Counted from the stretch's first letter, positions 52,678 to 61,344 are shown. The stretch is 64,000 bases of DNA from Galactobacter valiniphilus (GCF_003575975.1 NZ_QQXK01000011.1:1-64000); one strand, 5' to 3'. A program made the numbers and translations. Notes: a model not told the origin generated them from the sequence alone.

Positions 52678-54198
52678 TCAGTGATCGGCCGCCACACGCT
52701 CGCCCACGAGCTTGGGTGAGGGGATGACTTTGAACGCGATCACTGCCCCGGCGAGCGTGATGATCGCCGCGATGATCGAGGTGGTTTGCATGGCCGAGGT
52801 GAAGGCGTGGCGGGCCGCCTCGCCCTCGGCCGAGGCCGGGTCGAGGATCGTCATGGCCGTGGCGAGGGACTCGCGCACACCGTGCTCCTCGCCGCCGCCG
52901 AGGCCGGCCGGCAGGTTGATCCGATAGAGCGCCGTCATGACGGAGCCGAGCACCGCGATGCCCAGCGCCACGCCAAGCTCGTAGGAGGTCTCGGAGATGG
53001 CCGAGGCCGAACCCGCCTTGGCCGGCGGGACGGCGGAGACCACGGCGTCCACCGTGACGGTCTGAGCCAGGCCCACGCCGAGGCCCACGGGGATGAGGGC
53101 GAGGCCGAGCCAGAGGTAGCTCGCGGCGCCCTCGGCGATCGCGATCGCCACGAGGCCCACGCCCGTCAGCGCCAGGCCTGCGGCGATGGTGCGGCCGGCG
53201 CCGAGCTTGGTCAGGAACCAGCCCACCAGGAGGACGACCGCGATCGAGGCGAGGGTGGCGGGGAGCTCGGCGAGGCCGGCCTGCAGCGGCGTGTAGCCGC
53301 GCCCGAGCTGGAGGTACTGCGAGAAGAAGAACAGCAGGCCCGTGAGGGCAAAGACGGCGATGAACTGCGAGAGCACCGAGCCGGCAAACGCCGGCACCTT
53401 GAAGAGGCTCACGTCGATCATGGGCGAGGCGAGGCGCTTCTGGCGCCGGATGAACCACCAGCCGAAGGCGAGGCCGGCCAGCAGGCAGACCCCACCCAGG
53501 GCGTCGAATCCGGACTGCACGGTGTGCTTCACGGCGTAGACGAGCGGGACGATCGCCGCCATGGACAGCGCCGCGGAGAGCAGGTCGAAGCGGCCCGGGT
53601 TCGGGTCCTTGGACTCGGGCAGCAGGAAGAAGCCACCCACGACGAGGACGATCACCACCGGCACGTTGATGAGGAAGACGGAGCCCCACCAGAAGTGCTC
53701 GAGGAGGACGCCACCCACGAGCGGGCCGAGGGCCGCGCCGCCGCCGGCCGCGGCGGACCAGATGGCGATGGCGCGCGTGCGCTCCTTGGCGTCCGTGAAG
53801 ATGTTGCGGATGAGCGAGAGCGTGGAGGGCATGAGCGTGGCGCCGGCGACGCCGAGCAGCACGCGGGCGGCGATGAGCCACTCCGGGCTGGGCGCGAAGG
53901 CCGCCACGAGCGACGCGGCGCCGAAGAGTGCCGAGCCGATGAGGAGCAGGCGCTTGCGGCCGATCCGGTCGGCGAGCACGCCCATCGTCACGAGCAGGCC
54001 GCCGAGGGCCAGCGAGTAGACGTCGCCGATCCACAGGATCTGCGTGGCGCTCGGCTGGAGATCCGCGGTCAGCGAGGGGACCGCGAGGTAGAGGACGGTC
54101 CCGTCGATGGCCAGCAACAGGACCGCCAGCACGAGGATCGAGAGGGCGGCCCAACGGCGCCGATGCGCGGAAGGGTGGGGCGGCTGGGCGGTGCTCAT
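52678..54198 (-). CDS. DHA2-family multidrug efflux MFS transporter (EmrB/QacA)
   Basis: 506 residues, about fourteen helices. Signatures: VLLLAIDGTVLYLAVPSLTA (motif D1 with the membrane Asp), TMGVLADRIGRKRLLLIGSA (motif A), AARVLLGVAGATLMPSTLSL (motif B), and AAAGGGAALGPLVGGVLLEH (motif C of antiporters). This is the 14-helix drug:H+ antiporter family that expels cationic dyes, biocides or antibiotics. A TetR gene lies divergently 138 bases away, with a near-palindrome at 54209-54224 immediately upstream of this start, so substrate-induced derepression is expected. Confidence 0.92.
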   Translation of the reverse strand: MSTAQPPHPSAHRRRWAALSILVLAVLLLAIDGTVLYLAVPSLTADLQPSATQILWIGDVYSLALGGLLVTMGVLADRIGRKRLLLIGSALFGAASLVAAFAPSPEWLIAARVLLGVAGATLMPSTLSLIRNIFTDAKERTRAIAIWSAAAGGGAALGPLVGGVLLEHFWWGSVFLINVPVVIVLVVGGFFLLPESKDPNPGRFDLLSAALSMAAIVPLVYAVKHTVQSGFDALGGVCLLAGLAFGWWFIRRQKRLASPMIDVSLFKVPAFAGSVLSQFIAVFALTGLLFFFSQYLQLGRGYTPLQAGLAELPATLASIAVVLLVGWFLTKLGAGRTIAAGLALTGVGLVAIAIAEGAASYLWLGLALIPVGLGVGLAQTVTVDAVVSAVPPAKAGSASAISETSYELGVALGIAVLGSVMTALYRINLPAGLGGGEEHGVRESLATAMTILDPASAEGEAARHAFTSAMQTTSIIAAIITLAGAVIAFKVIPSPKLVGERVAADH

Positions 54199-54208
54199 GC
54201 CAAAACTG

Positions 54209-54224
54209 TACCGTCCGGGCGGTA
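54209..54224. promoter_or_regulatory. Candidate TetR operator before the efflux gene
   Basis: TACCGTCCGGGCGGTA, a 16-base near-palindrome (one mismatched pair), 11 bases before the transporter ATG and 113 before the TetR ATG. The ACCG/CGGT half-sites resemble known TetR-type efflux operators. Confidence 0.6.
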
Positions 54225-54336
54225 AAGTCGTCGAGACCGCGAGACTGCACTACGGTGACGGGAGGATGAGCGCCTCGCGGCTCGCCTCCTCACACCTCGA
54301 CACCGCGCCACGGCGCAGATCGGAGCCACACGGGCC

Positions 54337-54891
54337 ATGGGACGGATCAGTGGCCGGGACGCCGAGGCCACGCGGCGGCTTGTCCTCGACGCGGCGGCGC
54401 GGCGCTTCGGGAGCCACGGCATCGAGGCCTCGCTCGACTCGATCGCCGAGCTCGCCGGGGTCTCCAAGGGCGGGCTCAAGTACCACTTTGCCTCCAAGGA
54501 CGCGCTCCTGCGGGCCCTCGCCGAGGACCAGCTCCTGGAGTTCCGCGCGGAGGTGCACTCCTTCATCCGGGAGGGCGACGACGGCCCGGGCCGCCTCACG
54601 CGCGCCTACGTCGCGGCGACCCTCGACGCCCTCACCAACGCCGATGCCATGCTTGAAAAGCACGCCCTCATGGCCCAGTTGAGCACCGTCCCGGTGGTCC
54701 GCGAGGCCTGCCGCGAGGACGCCGCCTGGTGGGACGCGGCGATCGCCGCCGACGGCACCGATCCCGTCACCGCCGCGCTCGTCGTGGCCGCCGCCGACGG
54801 CCTCGCCGCCGCCCCGCTTTGGGGCGCCGAGTACGCCCCGGAGCTCCTGGCACAGATCGGCGAGCGCCTCGTGGACATGACCCGCGCCTGA
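54337..54891 (+). CDS. TetR-family repressor of the DHA2 pump
   Basis: 184 residues from the ATG at 54337. DNA-binding domain at about 9-58: RRLVLDAAARRFGSHGIEAS, LDSIAELAGVSKGGLKYHFA, SKDALLRALAEDQL. The GLKYHF variant is typical of TetR proteins linked to MFS pumps. The ligand domain is short. Divergent from the efflux gene with an intervening operator. A strong hairpin ends it at 54915-54955. Confidence 0.9.
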   Translation: MGRISGRDAEATRRLVLDAAARRFGSHGIEASLDSIAELAGVSKGGLKYHFASKDALLRALAEDQLLEFRAEVHSFIREGDDGPGRLTRAYVAATLDALTNADAMLEKHALMAQLSTVPVVREACREDAAWWDAAIAADGTDPVTAALVVAAADGLAAAPLWGAEYAPELLAQIGERLVDMTRA

Positions 54892-54914
54892 GCGCGCGCC
54901 CTTCCTCCCACAGC

Positions 54915-54955
54915 ACGACGGCGCGGCGGGGCTCCCAGACCCGCCGCGCCGTCGT
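54915..54955. terminator. Bidirectional terminator
   Basis: Perfect 16-bp arms (54915-54930 and 54940-54955) with a 9-base loop between the TetR gene and the leftward small acidic gene. Left base carries the CACAGCACGACGGCG motif. Confidence 0.75.
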
Positions 54956-54992
54956 TCACTTCAGGTCCGTCCGCCTCGATAGAGGCGAACCG

Positions 54993-55199
54993 CTAGGCCT
55001 CCGGATCGGTATCCGTGTACGCGCCCACCGAGTCGGAGCTCTCCCCCTCGGTGTAGCTGCCCTCACCCACGGTGCGGCCGGCACTCTCGCCGTCGGCGAG
55101 CTCCACCTCGGTGTAGTCGCCCTTCTCCTTGCCGCGCAACGCGGGATCCTGCCCCGTGCCTTCGGCGTCCACGTACTGTCCCTCGTCGATCTCGGCCAT
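54993..55199 (-). CDS. Small acidic repeat protein (G-x-Y-T/V-E/D units)
   Basis: 68 residues from the ATG at 55199, with a GGAAGG ribosome site. The whole protein is built from loose repeats: DEGQYVDAEG, EKGDYTEVEL, GEGSYTEGES and VGAYTDTDPEA. No hydrophobic core, signal peptide or membrane helix, strongly acidic, so it is probably disordered. Similar short repeats are seen in unnamed proteins of Micrococcales. Function unknown, with phosphorylation of the Thr/Tyr in each unit or chaperone-like binding as open options. Located between a TetR gene and the zinc dehydrogenase. Confidence 0.65.
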   Translation of the reverse strand: MAEIDEGQYVDAEGTGQDPALRGKEKGDYTEVELADGESAGRTVGEGSYTEGESSDSVGAYTDTDPEA

Positions 55200-55297
55200 G
55201 GCGTTCCTTCCGGTTACAACTCGGACGGCACCGGGCGCGCCGTCATCGCCGATCCTCGCCCGCGGACGCGCCGCTGACAAGGGTTTGCGCCGAGGCG

Positions 55298-56314
55298 TCA
55301 GGGGCGCAGCAGCGCCTTGATGGTGGTGCGCTCGTCCATCGCGGCGTACGCGGCCGGTGCTTCTTCCAGCGGGACGTCCATCGTGAAGACGCGTCCCGGG
55401 TTGATCTTGCGATCAAGGATCAGCTGGATCAGCTCGGGCAGGAAGCGGCGGACGGGCGCGCCGCCGGCCACGATGTGCACCTCGGCTCCGAAGATCTCGC
55501 GGCCGGAGAGCTGCACGCCGTGGGCCACGCCGAGGATGGTCAGGTAGCCGCCACCGCGGGCGCAGCGCAGGCCCTGCTCAATCGATTCCTGCGTGCCCAC
55601 GGCCTCCACGACGCCGTGCGCGCCGAGGCCGTCCGTGAGCTCCTTGAGCTTGGCGACGCCCTTGTCTCCGCGCTCCTCGATGATGTCGGTGGCTCCGAAC
55701 CCGCGGGCCAGCACCTGGCGATCGGCGTGACGCGAAAAGGCGATGATCCGCTCGGCGCCGAGCTGCTTGGCGGCCAGGATGGCCAGCAGGCCCACGGCGC
55801 CGTCTCCGACCACGGCGATCGTCTTGCCGGGGCCGGCCTGGGCCTCCACGGCGCCGAACCAGCCGGTGCCGAGCACGTCCGAGGCGGCCAAGAGTGAGGG
55901 GATGAGGTCCTCGTCCGGGTGCTCGGGGGTGGGCACGAGGGTGCCGGCGGCGTTGGTGATGCGCACGTACTCGGCCTGGGCGGTGCCGACGCCGTGGGCG
56001 TTGACGCACTTGGACTGGTAGCCCGCCTGGCAGATCTCGCACGTGTTGTCGCTCGTGATGAAGGAGCCGACCACGAACTGGCCCACCTCGAGGCCCGTCA
56101 CCTCCGAGCCGAGCTCCTCGATGATGCCGACGTACTCGTGGCCCATCTGGTGGGAGTGCTGGGTGGGGATGACGCCGCGATAGTGCCAGAGGTCGGAGCC
56201 GCACACGCAGGCGGCCACCACCTTGAGGAGGGCGTCGGTGGGGGCCTCGATCTGGGGGCGGGGCAGCTCCTCGACGGTGACGTCGCGGGTGCCGTTGATC
56301 ATGGTGGCGCGCAT
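55298..56314 (-). CDS. Zinc-dependent alcohol dehydrogenase (threonine dehydrogenase-like MDR)
   Basis: 338 residues from the ATG at 56314 with GAGGAGAG upstream. Catalytic zinc ligands in ACVCGSDLWHY and QMGHEYVG, structural zinc Cys set in SDNTCEICQAGYQSKCVNAH (three visible Cys), nucleotide motif VVGDGAVGLLAILAAKQLGA near 170 and a final TIKALLRP. It oxidises an alcohol or reduces an aldehyde with NAD(P). Substrate unknown. Alone in its direction, bounded by the hairpin region at 56436-56494. Confidence 0.9.
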   Translation of the reverse strand: MRATMINGTRDVTVEELPRPQIEAPTDALLKVVAACVCGSDLWHYRGVIPTQHSHQMGHEYVGIIEELGSEVTGLEVGQFVVGSFITSDNTCEICQAGYQSKCVNAHGVGTAQAEYVRITNAAGTLVPTPEHPDEDLIPSLLAASDVLGTGWFGAVEAQAGPGKTIAVVGDGAVGLLAILAAKQLGAERIIAFSRHADRQVLARGFGATDIIEERGDKGVAKLKELTDGLGAHGVVEAVGTQESIEQGLRCARGGGYLTILGVAHGVQLSGREIFGAEVHIVAGGAPVRRFLPELIQLILDRKINPGRVFTMDVPLEEAPAAYAAMDERTTIKALLRP

Positions 56315-56435
56315 GGCTCTCCTCGAACGGTTGAAGGGGTTCACCTCATGGTGCGCCCGTCGGCGCGTGCGCGCAAAGCCTGGCGGCGCGATCGGGGGCG
56401 CCGGGGACGCCGGTCCCGGCGGGGCGGGTGCCGCA

Positions 56436-56494
56436 GCATCCGGAAAACGACGAAACATCCACGATTCGACGATGCTCCGTCGTTTTTCGGATGC
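56436..56494. terminator. Long imperfect hairpin after the MBL gene
   Basis: Arms 56436-56459 and 56471-56494 pair over 24 bases with three mismatched positions that would be G-U pairs in one strand. Sits 22 bases past the stop of the leftward MBL gene. Also AT-richer than its surroundings (GGAAAACGACGAAAC). Confidence 0.65.
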
Positions 56495-56515
56495 CCGGCG
56501 GGGCGTCACCCGGGT

Positions 56516-57370
56516 TCACACCGGGCCGGTGAGGTGGTCGAACTCCCCGCTCACCCAGCGGGCATGGCGCTCGGCCGAGGACGCGATGGCCTCCCCCGCG
56601 CCGCGCAAGACGCGACCCTGGAAGTTGTCGTAGAGCCGCTCCACGTCGTAGCGGGCGGCCACGTGGGCGGCGATCCGTCTGACCGCCCCCGCCGAAAGGG
56701 GCAGGCGGTTGGGGAACGAACGCATGAAGCTGACCCAACCCGCCCGCGGCACCGCGGCGATCGTGTCCCCGCTCAAGAGAACCCCAGCGCCGTCGGCGCC
56801 GCGGAAGTGCACCACCGAGGAACCAGGGACGTGCCCGCCCGGCTGCGAGGCGCGCACGCCGGGAACGGGTTCCAGCTCGCCCGACCACACGCGCAGGCCC
56901 GGGAAGTCGCGGGTAACCCAGCCGGCGTCCGGCTCCGAGACCCACACCGGCGCGTCGTCGAAGGCGGCCGACCAGGCCGATTGCACGCCGAACATGTGGG
57001 GGTGGCTCGGGACGATGGCGGCCATGCCGCCGAGGGCGCTCACGGCCTCGATCGCTGCGCCGTCGATGTAGGCGGGGACGTCCACGAGGACGTTGCCCCT
57101 GTCCGTGACGACCAGCTTGGCCTGCTGGCCGACGCCCACGTGACCGCGGGTGTTGAGCTCCCACAGCCCGGGCTCCAGCTCCTTGAGCTCGATCGCCGCG
57201 CCTCTCGCCGCTTGCTCGGCGGGCGAGCTCCAGCGCTGCACCCCGTCGGCCGCGAGGTACTGCCGCTCGTCCGCGCAGACGGGGCACGTCCCGTGCGGGG
57301 AGTCGGTCTCCACGCCGCACAGGGCGCATTGCGCCGCGGTGAGTTCCGGTCGGGTGGCCTGAGATGTCAT
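56516..57370 (-). CDS. MBL-fold hydrolase with N-terminal zinc ribbon
   Basis: 284 residues from the ATG at 57370, with AGAGGAA upstream. An N-terminal Cys4 ribbon (C15, C18, C29, C32 in CALCG and CPVC) precedes a metallo-beta-lactamase fold. The usual HxHxDH is represented by PSHPHMFGVQ (His123, His125), with later GGHVPGSSVV and LSGDTIAAVPRAG holding the remaining His/Asp. The family occurs beside soxR in many actinobacteria. The start is 51 bases from a perfect sox box shared with the divergent soxR gene, so expression should follow redox-active compounds. Confidence 0.87.
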   Translation of the reverse strand: MTSQATRPELTAAQCALCGVETDSPHGTCPVCADERQYLAADGVQRWSSPAEQAARGAAIELKELEPGLWELNTRGHVGVGQQAKLVVTDRGNVLVDVPAYIDGAAIEAVSALGGMAAIVPSHPHMFGVQSAWSAAFDDAPVWVSEPDAGWVTRDFPGLRVWSGELEPVPGVRASQPGGHVPGSSVVHFRGADGAGVLLSGDTIAAVPRAGWVSFMRSFPNRLPLSAGAVRRIAAHVAARYDVERLYDNFQGRVLRGAGEAIASSAERHARWVSGEFDHLTGPV

Positions 57371-57420
57371 GGGTTCCTCTCCGCGCCGGGGGACGTCCCC
57401 GGCGCTGCCACCACCCTCCA

Positions 57421-57440
57421 ACCTCAAGTGGACTTGAGGT
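57421..57440. promoter_or_regulatory. SoxR operator (sox box)
   Basis: ACCTCAAGT-GG-ACTTGAGGT, perfect 9-base arms, matching the classical CCTCAAGT-N2-ACTTGAGG site bound by SoxR. Lies between the divergent MBL and soxR starts, so it can control both. Confidence 0.92.
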
Positions 57441-57465
57441 CAAGCCCCGCGGAAGACTGGCTGCC

Positions 57466-57939
57466 ATGAAGGACTCAGGCGATCTGCTGGCGATCGGCGA
57501 GGTGGCGCGGCGCTCCGGGCTCGCCGTGTCGGCGATCCGCTACTACGAGCAGCTCGGGCTGATCGCGAGCGAGCGCACCGGCGGCGGACAGCGGCGCTTC
57601 CACCGCTTTGTGCTGCGCCGCCTCGCCGTCATCCATGCCGCCCAGCGGGTGGGGGTGCCGCTGGCCAGAATCGCGGCGGACCTCAAGCCGTTTCCGCTGG
57701 ACGCACCGCTGAGCAAGCGCGACTGGGTCCGCCTCTCCAAGGCGTGGCGACCGCTCCTGGAGGCGCGCATCGCCGAGCTGAGTGCCATCCGGGACGGCCT
57801 CTCGATGTGCATCGGCTGCGGCTGCCTCTCCATGCGTCAATGCGCCGTCTACAACCCGGACGACGCCCTGGGCGCCGACGCGGCCGGCCCCCGGCGCCTG
57901 TTCCCGCGGCTCGAGGACGAGGGCGACCTGCCGTTCTGA
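57466..57939 (+). CDS. soxR: Redox-sensitive MerR-family regulator SoxR
   Basis: 157 residues from the ATG at 57466. MerR helix-turn-helix at about 9-50 (LAIGEVARRSGLAVSAIRYY) with a dimer helix, and the [2Fe-2S] cluster cysteines C115, C118, C120 and C126 (CIGCGCLSMRQC), exactly the SoxR spacing CX2CXCX5C. SoxR is activated by oxidation of the cluster by redox-cycling drugs or natural pigments. It sits beside its operator and divergent to a zinc-ribbon MBL gene. The 3' end overlaps the end of the convergent EamA gene by 91 bases. Confidence 0.95.
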   Translation: MKDSGDLLAIGEVARRSGLAVSAIRYYEQLGLIASERTGGGQRRFHRFVLRRLAVIHAAQRVGVPLARIAADLKPFPLDAPLSKRDWVRLSKAWRPLLEARIAELSAIRDGLSMCIGCGCLSMRQCAVYNPDDALGADAAGPRRLFPRLEDEGDLPF

Positions 57940-58823
57940 GCGCGGCGGCGCTCCCCCGCGGGGCCGGTCCGCCCCGTGCGCAGCTGCAGCACCACGGCGC
58001 CCGCGCCGAGCGCGAGCCCCACGCCCGTGAGGATGCCGGGCACCTCGCCCACGAGCGGCCAGGACAGCACCGAGGCCGCGGCGGGGATGAGCGCGAATTG
58101 CAGCGAGGCCGTCCGCGCGCCGAACGTGCGCACCGTCGAGGCGTAGAGCGTGGTGCCGGCGAGCCCGCACAGCGTCAGCAGGACCGGGAGCGCCCAGGCC
58201 CCCGGCTCCGCCGAGACGTGGCCGGGCATCGCCGCGGCCAGGCCGAGCGCGAGCGGCACGGAGACGCTCACGCCGATCGCGGTAAACGCGAGCGGGTGCA
58301 CTCCCCCGAGCGCGCGGCCCTGAATCAACGAACCGCCCGCGAGCCCGAACAGCCCCACGAGCGCGCCCACCACGCCGGGACCCACGGCGGGGTTCTCGAG
58401 GATACGCGGGAGGCAAGCCACGGCCACCGCGGCGGCGGCGAGCGCCACGGCGATCCAGGCTCGCGACCCGATGCCGCGGCGCGTGACCGCCACGCTCAGG
58501 AGCGCCGTCACGGCCGGGTTCAGCGCCACGACCAGCGCCGTCACCCCGGCCCCCACGCCGTGCGTCATGGCCCAGTACGCGCCGAGGAACTGCGCGCCCT
58601 GCACCAGCAGGCCGGCGGCGAGCGCCGCGAGCAACGCGCCCCGGGCCGGCAGCGCCAGCCCGCGCAGCAGCACCACGGGCCAGAGCAGGGCCGCCGTCAA
58701 CACAAAACGCAGGGCGATGAGCCAGAACGGCGAGAGGCCCTGGAGAGCCAGGGCGCCGAGCGGGTAACCGGCGGCGTAGACGAGCACGGTGGCGGTGCCG
58801 AGGGCGAGGAGTCGGGTGTTCAT
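57849..58823 (-). CDS. EamA-family transporter
   Basis: 324 residues from the ATG at 58823. Ten helices in two EamA repeats: GYPLGALALQGLSPFWLIAL, AYWAMTHGVGAGVTALVVAL, GGSLIQGRALGGVHPLAFTA and LCGLAGTTLYASTVRTFGAR. Likely exporter of an amino acid, nucleotide-sugar or metabolite. The last 30 residues are Arg/Ser-rich and are encoded antisense over the soxR 3' end. They may be a run-on tail. Divergent from a LysR gene, which probably regulates it. Confidence 0.88.
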   Translation of the reverse strand: MNTRLLALGTATVLVYAAGYPLGALALQGLSPFWLIALRFVLTAALLWPVVLLRGLALPARGALLAALAAGLLVQGAQFLGAYWAMTHGVGAGVTALVVALNPAVTALLSVAVTRRGIGSRAWIAVALAAAAVAVACLPRILENPAVGPGVVGALVGLFGLAGGSLIQGRALGGVHPLAFTAIGVSVSVPLALGLAAAMPGHVSAEPGAWALPVLLTLCGLAGTTLYASTVRTFGARTASLQFALIPAAASVLSWPLVGEVPGILTGVGLALGAGAVVLQLRTGRTGPAGERRRAQNGRSPSSSSRGNRRRGPAASAPRASSGL

Positions 58824-58870
58824 GTCCTCCAGGCTGGGGCCGCTTCGCCCCCGCGCCGCCAACCCATCAG

Positions 58871-58885
58871 GAATCTCGATGATTC
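58871..58885. promoter_or_regulatory. Candidate LysR site between EamA and LysR genes
   Basis: GAATC-TCGAT-GATTC, 5-base arms with a 5-base centre, 38 bases before the LysR start and 48 before the EamA start. Fits the short imperfect dyads with T/A edges used by LysR regulators. Confidence 0.45.
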
Positions 58886-58922
58886 ATTGCGGTGCCCCGC
58901 CCGCGCCTGCCACGCTAGGCGG

Positions 58923-59748
58923 GTGAGAACCCTCGACATCGCCGCGCTGCGCTCGCTCACGGCCGTCTCCTCCTTCGCGGGGGTGGCACGGGCCGCAGAG
59001 GTCCTGCACGTCTCCCAGCCCACGGTCTCCGGGCACCTGCGCCGCCTCGAGGCCGAGCTCGGCACGCCGCTCACGCACCGCCTGGGCCGCAACATCGCCT
59101 TCACTTCGGCGGGCGAGGATCTCGTGCGCCGCGCGCACCGCCTCCTTGCCCTGCACGACGACGCCGTGGACGCCTTGCTGGGGCGGGCGGGGGATGAGCT
59201 CGTGGTCGCCGCGAGCGACCTCGCGGCCGCGCCGTTGGTCCGCGTCGCGGCCGCTGCGCTGCAGGAGCGGTTCCCCGGGAGGCCCGTGTGTTTTCGCTTC
59301 CACCGCTCCGAGCGGTTGCGGGCGATCGTCCAGGAGGGCGGGGCCGATGTGGTGCTCGCCTTCACCGACCTGGGCACGGGGTCCGTCACCCTCGGCCACG
59401 CGGAGCTGGGCTGGTTCCGCGCCGACTCCGATGTCCCCGTGCCCGAGCACCGGCTCGTGCTCTTCACCCGGCCGTGCAGCCTGCGCGAGGCGATCGAGGA
59501 TACCGTGGAGGGCCTCGGCGTGAACGTGGCCCGCGAGGCCCTCGACCTCACGGGCGTGCTGTCGGCCGTACGCGAGGGCGTGGGCCTCACGGCCCTCCCC
59601 CTGGGTCACCGCACCGAGGTGGGGCTGCGCCGCGTCGAGGGCCCCGCTGCTCTGCCGACCCTGCGGCTCTCCGCGCCTCGGCCTGGCGGCCAAGCCGGTG
59701 CTCGAGGCGCTGCGTGCCGAGACGGCGCGCGTGCAGCCGGGCGCCTGA
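58923..59748 (+). pseudogene. LysR-family regulator, C-terminal frameshift
   Basis: GTG start at 58923. N-terminal winged helix RTLDIAALRSLTAVSSFAGV, ARAAEVLHVSQPTVSGHLRR, TPLTHRLGRNIAFTSAGEDL. Ligand-binding domain with VLAFTDLGTGSVTLGHAELG and GVGLTALPLG. The frame departs near 59673-59677; one frame away LGLAAKPVLEALRAETARVQ PGA ends at a TGA at 59746-59748, a normal LysR C-terminus (about 274 residues). A single extra base explains it. As read, translation runs far past the proper end. DNA binding may survive. Divergent EamA gene is the likely target. Confidence 0.78.
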
Positions 59749-59860
59749 GTCGGCGGCCCCGCGCCCGAACCCGTTCGCGCGGCCTCCCCGGGGACGCGAC
59801 AGGGCGCCGCCCCAGAACGGGACGGCGCCCTCACACACCGGGTCGCCCGGCGGGGCGCTG

Positions 59861-60640
59861 CTACTCGGCCGCCGGCAGCTGGATCAGGCCGAAGGCCTCG
59901 CCCTCGGGACCGGTCACCACGGACATGCGCCCGAACGGCGAGTCCATGGGCGGCATGAGCACGGTGCCGCCGAGCTCGCCCACCTTGGCCGTATCGGCGT
60001 CCACGCCGGCCGAGCCGAACCACGTGAGCCAGTAGTTCGGCACCCCCTCAGGGATGTCGGTGTCCAGCTGGATCCCGCCCAGGCCCTCGCCCTGAGGCTC
60101 GCGGTCGAAGGTGGCGTACGTGAGCCACTCGGAGGAGAGGTCGTTGAAGGTGTAGCCGAAGAGCTTGCCGTAGAACTCCTGCGCCGCGACGAAGTCATGC
60201 GTGTGCAGCTCGTTCCAGATCAGGGCACCCGGCTCGTTGTAGAGGCCCGCGCCGATGTGCAGCTTGGCCTCCCACACGCCAAACGCCGCCCCCACGGTGT
60301 CGATGCCCACGAGCATGCGCCCCACGTCCAGGACGTCGAAGGGCTCCACGGCCACCTGGCCCCCGGCCGCCTGCACGCGCGCCGCCACGTCGTCGGCGGA
60401 ATCCGCGGCGAAGTATGTGGTCCACACGCACGGCCAGTTCGGGTCCATCGCGGGGCCGATGCCGGCCACCTGGTGGCCGCCCTTGGACGCCATGTTGTAG
60501 TGCCCGGCCTCCTCGCCGGCGTCCTGAAACTCCCAGCCGAAGAGGCCGCCGTAGAACGCCTTGGCGCCCTCGAGATCCTTCACCGACAGGTCCACCCAGC
60601 TGGGCGTTCCCTCGGGCCAACGTTCGCTGCGAATGGGCAT
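59861..60640 (-). CDS. Two-domain VOC (glyoxalase-fold) protein
   Basis: 259 residues from the ATG at 60640 with AAGGAG upstream. Two vicinal-oxygen-chelate modules of about 120 residues: GTPSWVDLSVKDLEGAKAFY, GGLFGWEFQDAGEEAGHYNM in the first and WNELHTHDFVAAQEFYGKLF, SEWLTYATFDREPQGEGLGG in the second. Matches the SgaA/hydroxylase-like group often annotated as VOC proteins, with roles in metabolite or antibiotic handling. No cofactor residues can be assigned with confidence. It is monocistronic. Confidence 0.9.
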   Translation of the reverse strand: MPIRSERWPEGTPSWVDLSVKDLEGAKAFYGGLFGWEFQDAGEEAGHYNMASKGGHQVAGIGPAMDPNWPCVWTTYFAADSADDVAARVQAAGGQVAVEPFDVLDVGRMLVGIDTVGAAFGVWEAKLHIGAGLYNEPGALIWNELHTHDFVAAQEFYGKLFGYTFNDLSSEWLTYATFDREPQGEGLGGIQLDTDIPEGVPNYWLTWFGSAGVDADTAKVGELGGTVLMPPMDSPFGRMSVVTGPEGEAFGLIQLPAAE

Positions 60641-60793
60641 GGCGCTCCTTCGAGCCGGAGGGCCTCCCCGGCCCTCATCGGCGGCCGCGAAGCGCGGCCT
60701 CGCACAAGGTAGCCCCGCGCCCCGACACCGCACCAGGGGCGCGGCAGGACTTTTCCGGACGGTTCATCGCGCGGCCGCCGGGCGGGCCGGGGC

Positions 60794-61263
60794 TCAGCCC
60801 GGCGAGCTCCCCCGGCGCACGTCGGCGACGTGGTGGGAGATGTCGTGTTCAACGAACTGCAGCAGGCTCAGCACCGTGAAGGGCACGCCGTCCCCGCGGT
60901 GGCCGCGGCGGCCCAGTCGCGCCGCACCACGTTGGCGACGTCGCCGTCCCAGTTCGCGAACTGCGGGTCGTCGGTCTCCAGCATCGAGGCCACGCGCAGG
61001 GCCAGCAGCCGGGCCATGTCCCTCACATGGGATCCGTATTCAATGGCGGACCACACCGTGGGCTCGGGCCGCACGGCCGCCTCGGGACCGGCCAGCAGCG
61101 CCGGCCACGCGCCCAAGGCGCGCGTCAGCTCCTCACGCAAGCGCCCGACGTCGGGCGTTGGCTCCCAGCCGCATTCGCGGCACCCGCTCTCCAGGACGAA
61201 GGTCCAGTCGCGGCTTTCGCTTGGGATGCTCGGTGGGTGCCGTTCCATGCCGGGGCAGTACAC
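60794..61263 (-). pseudogene. DinB/maleylpyruvate isomerase-like protein with internal deletion
   Basis: Starts at 61263 (or the ATG at 61248) with SRDWTFVLESGCRECGWEPT, WSAIEYGSHVRDMARLLALR, ETDDPQFANWDGDVANVVRR, typical of DinB-fold proteins. Around 60890-60910 the frame breaks: the next recognisable piece, DGVPFTVLSLLQFVEHDISH HVADVRR, is in another frame and ends at 60794-60796. The helix between (about 40 residues) is missing. A deletion with frame change is the best explanation. Intact members bind a metal through three His, and the last His is in the lost part. Function of the family is thiol-linked transfer or unknown. Confidence 0.7.
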
Positions 61264-61291
61264 CTAGGCAGCCCGCAGCCAGCCACAGCAA

Positions 61292-61329
61292 CGAGGGGCC
61301 CCGCACGGCATGCCGTGCGAGGCCCCTCG
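61292..61329. terminator. Terminator between leftward genes
   Basis: Two-part stem (61292-61300 with 61321-61329; 61302-61309 with 61312-61319), 17 bp with one mismatch, in front of the DinB-like gene and past the quinone oxidoreductase gene. Confidence 0.7.
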
Positions 61330-61344
61330 CGATTCAAGCCGGAA

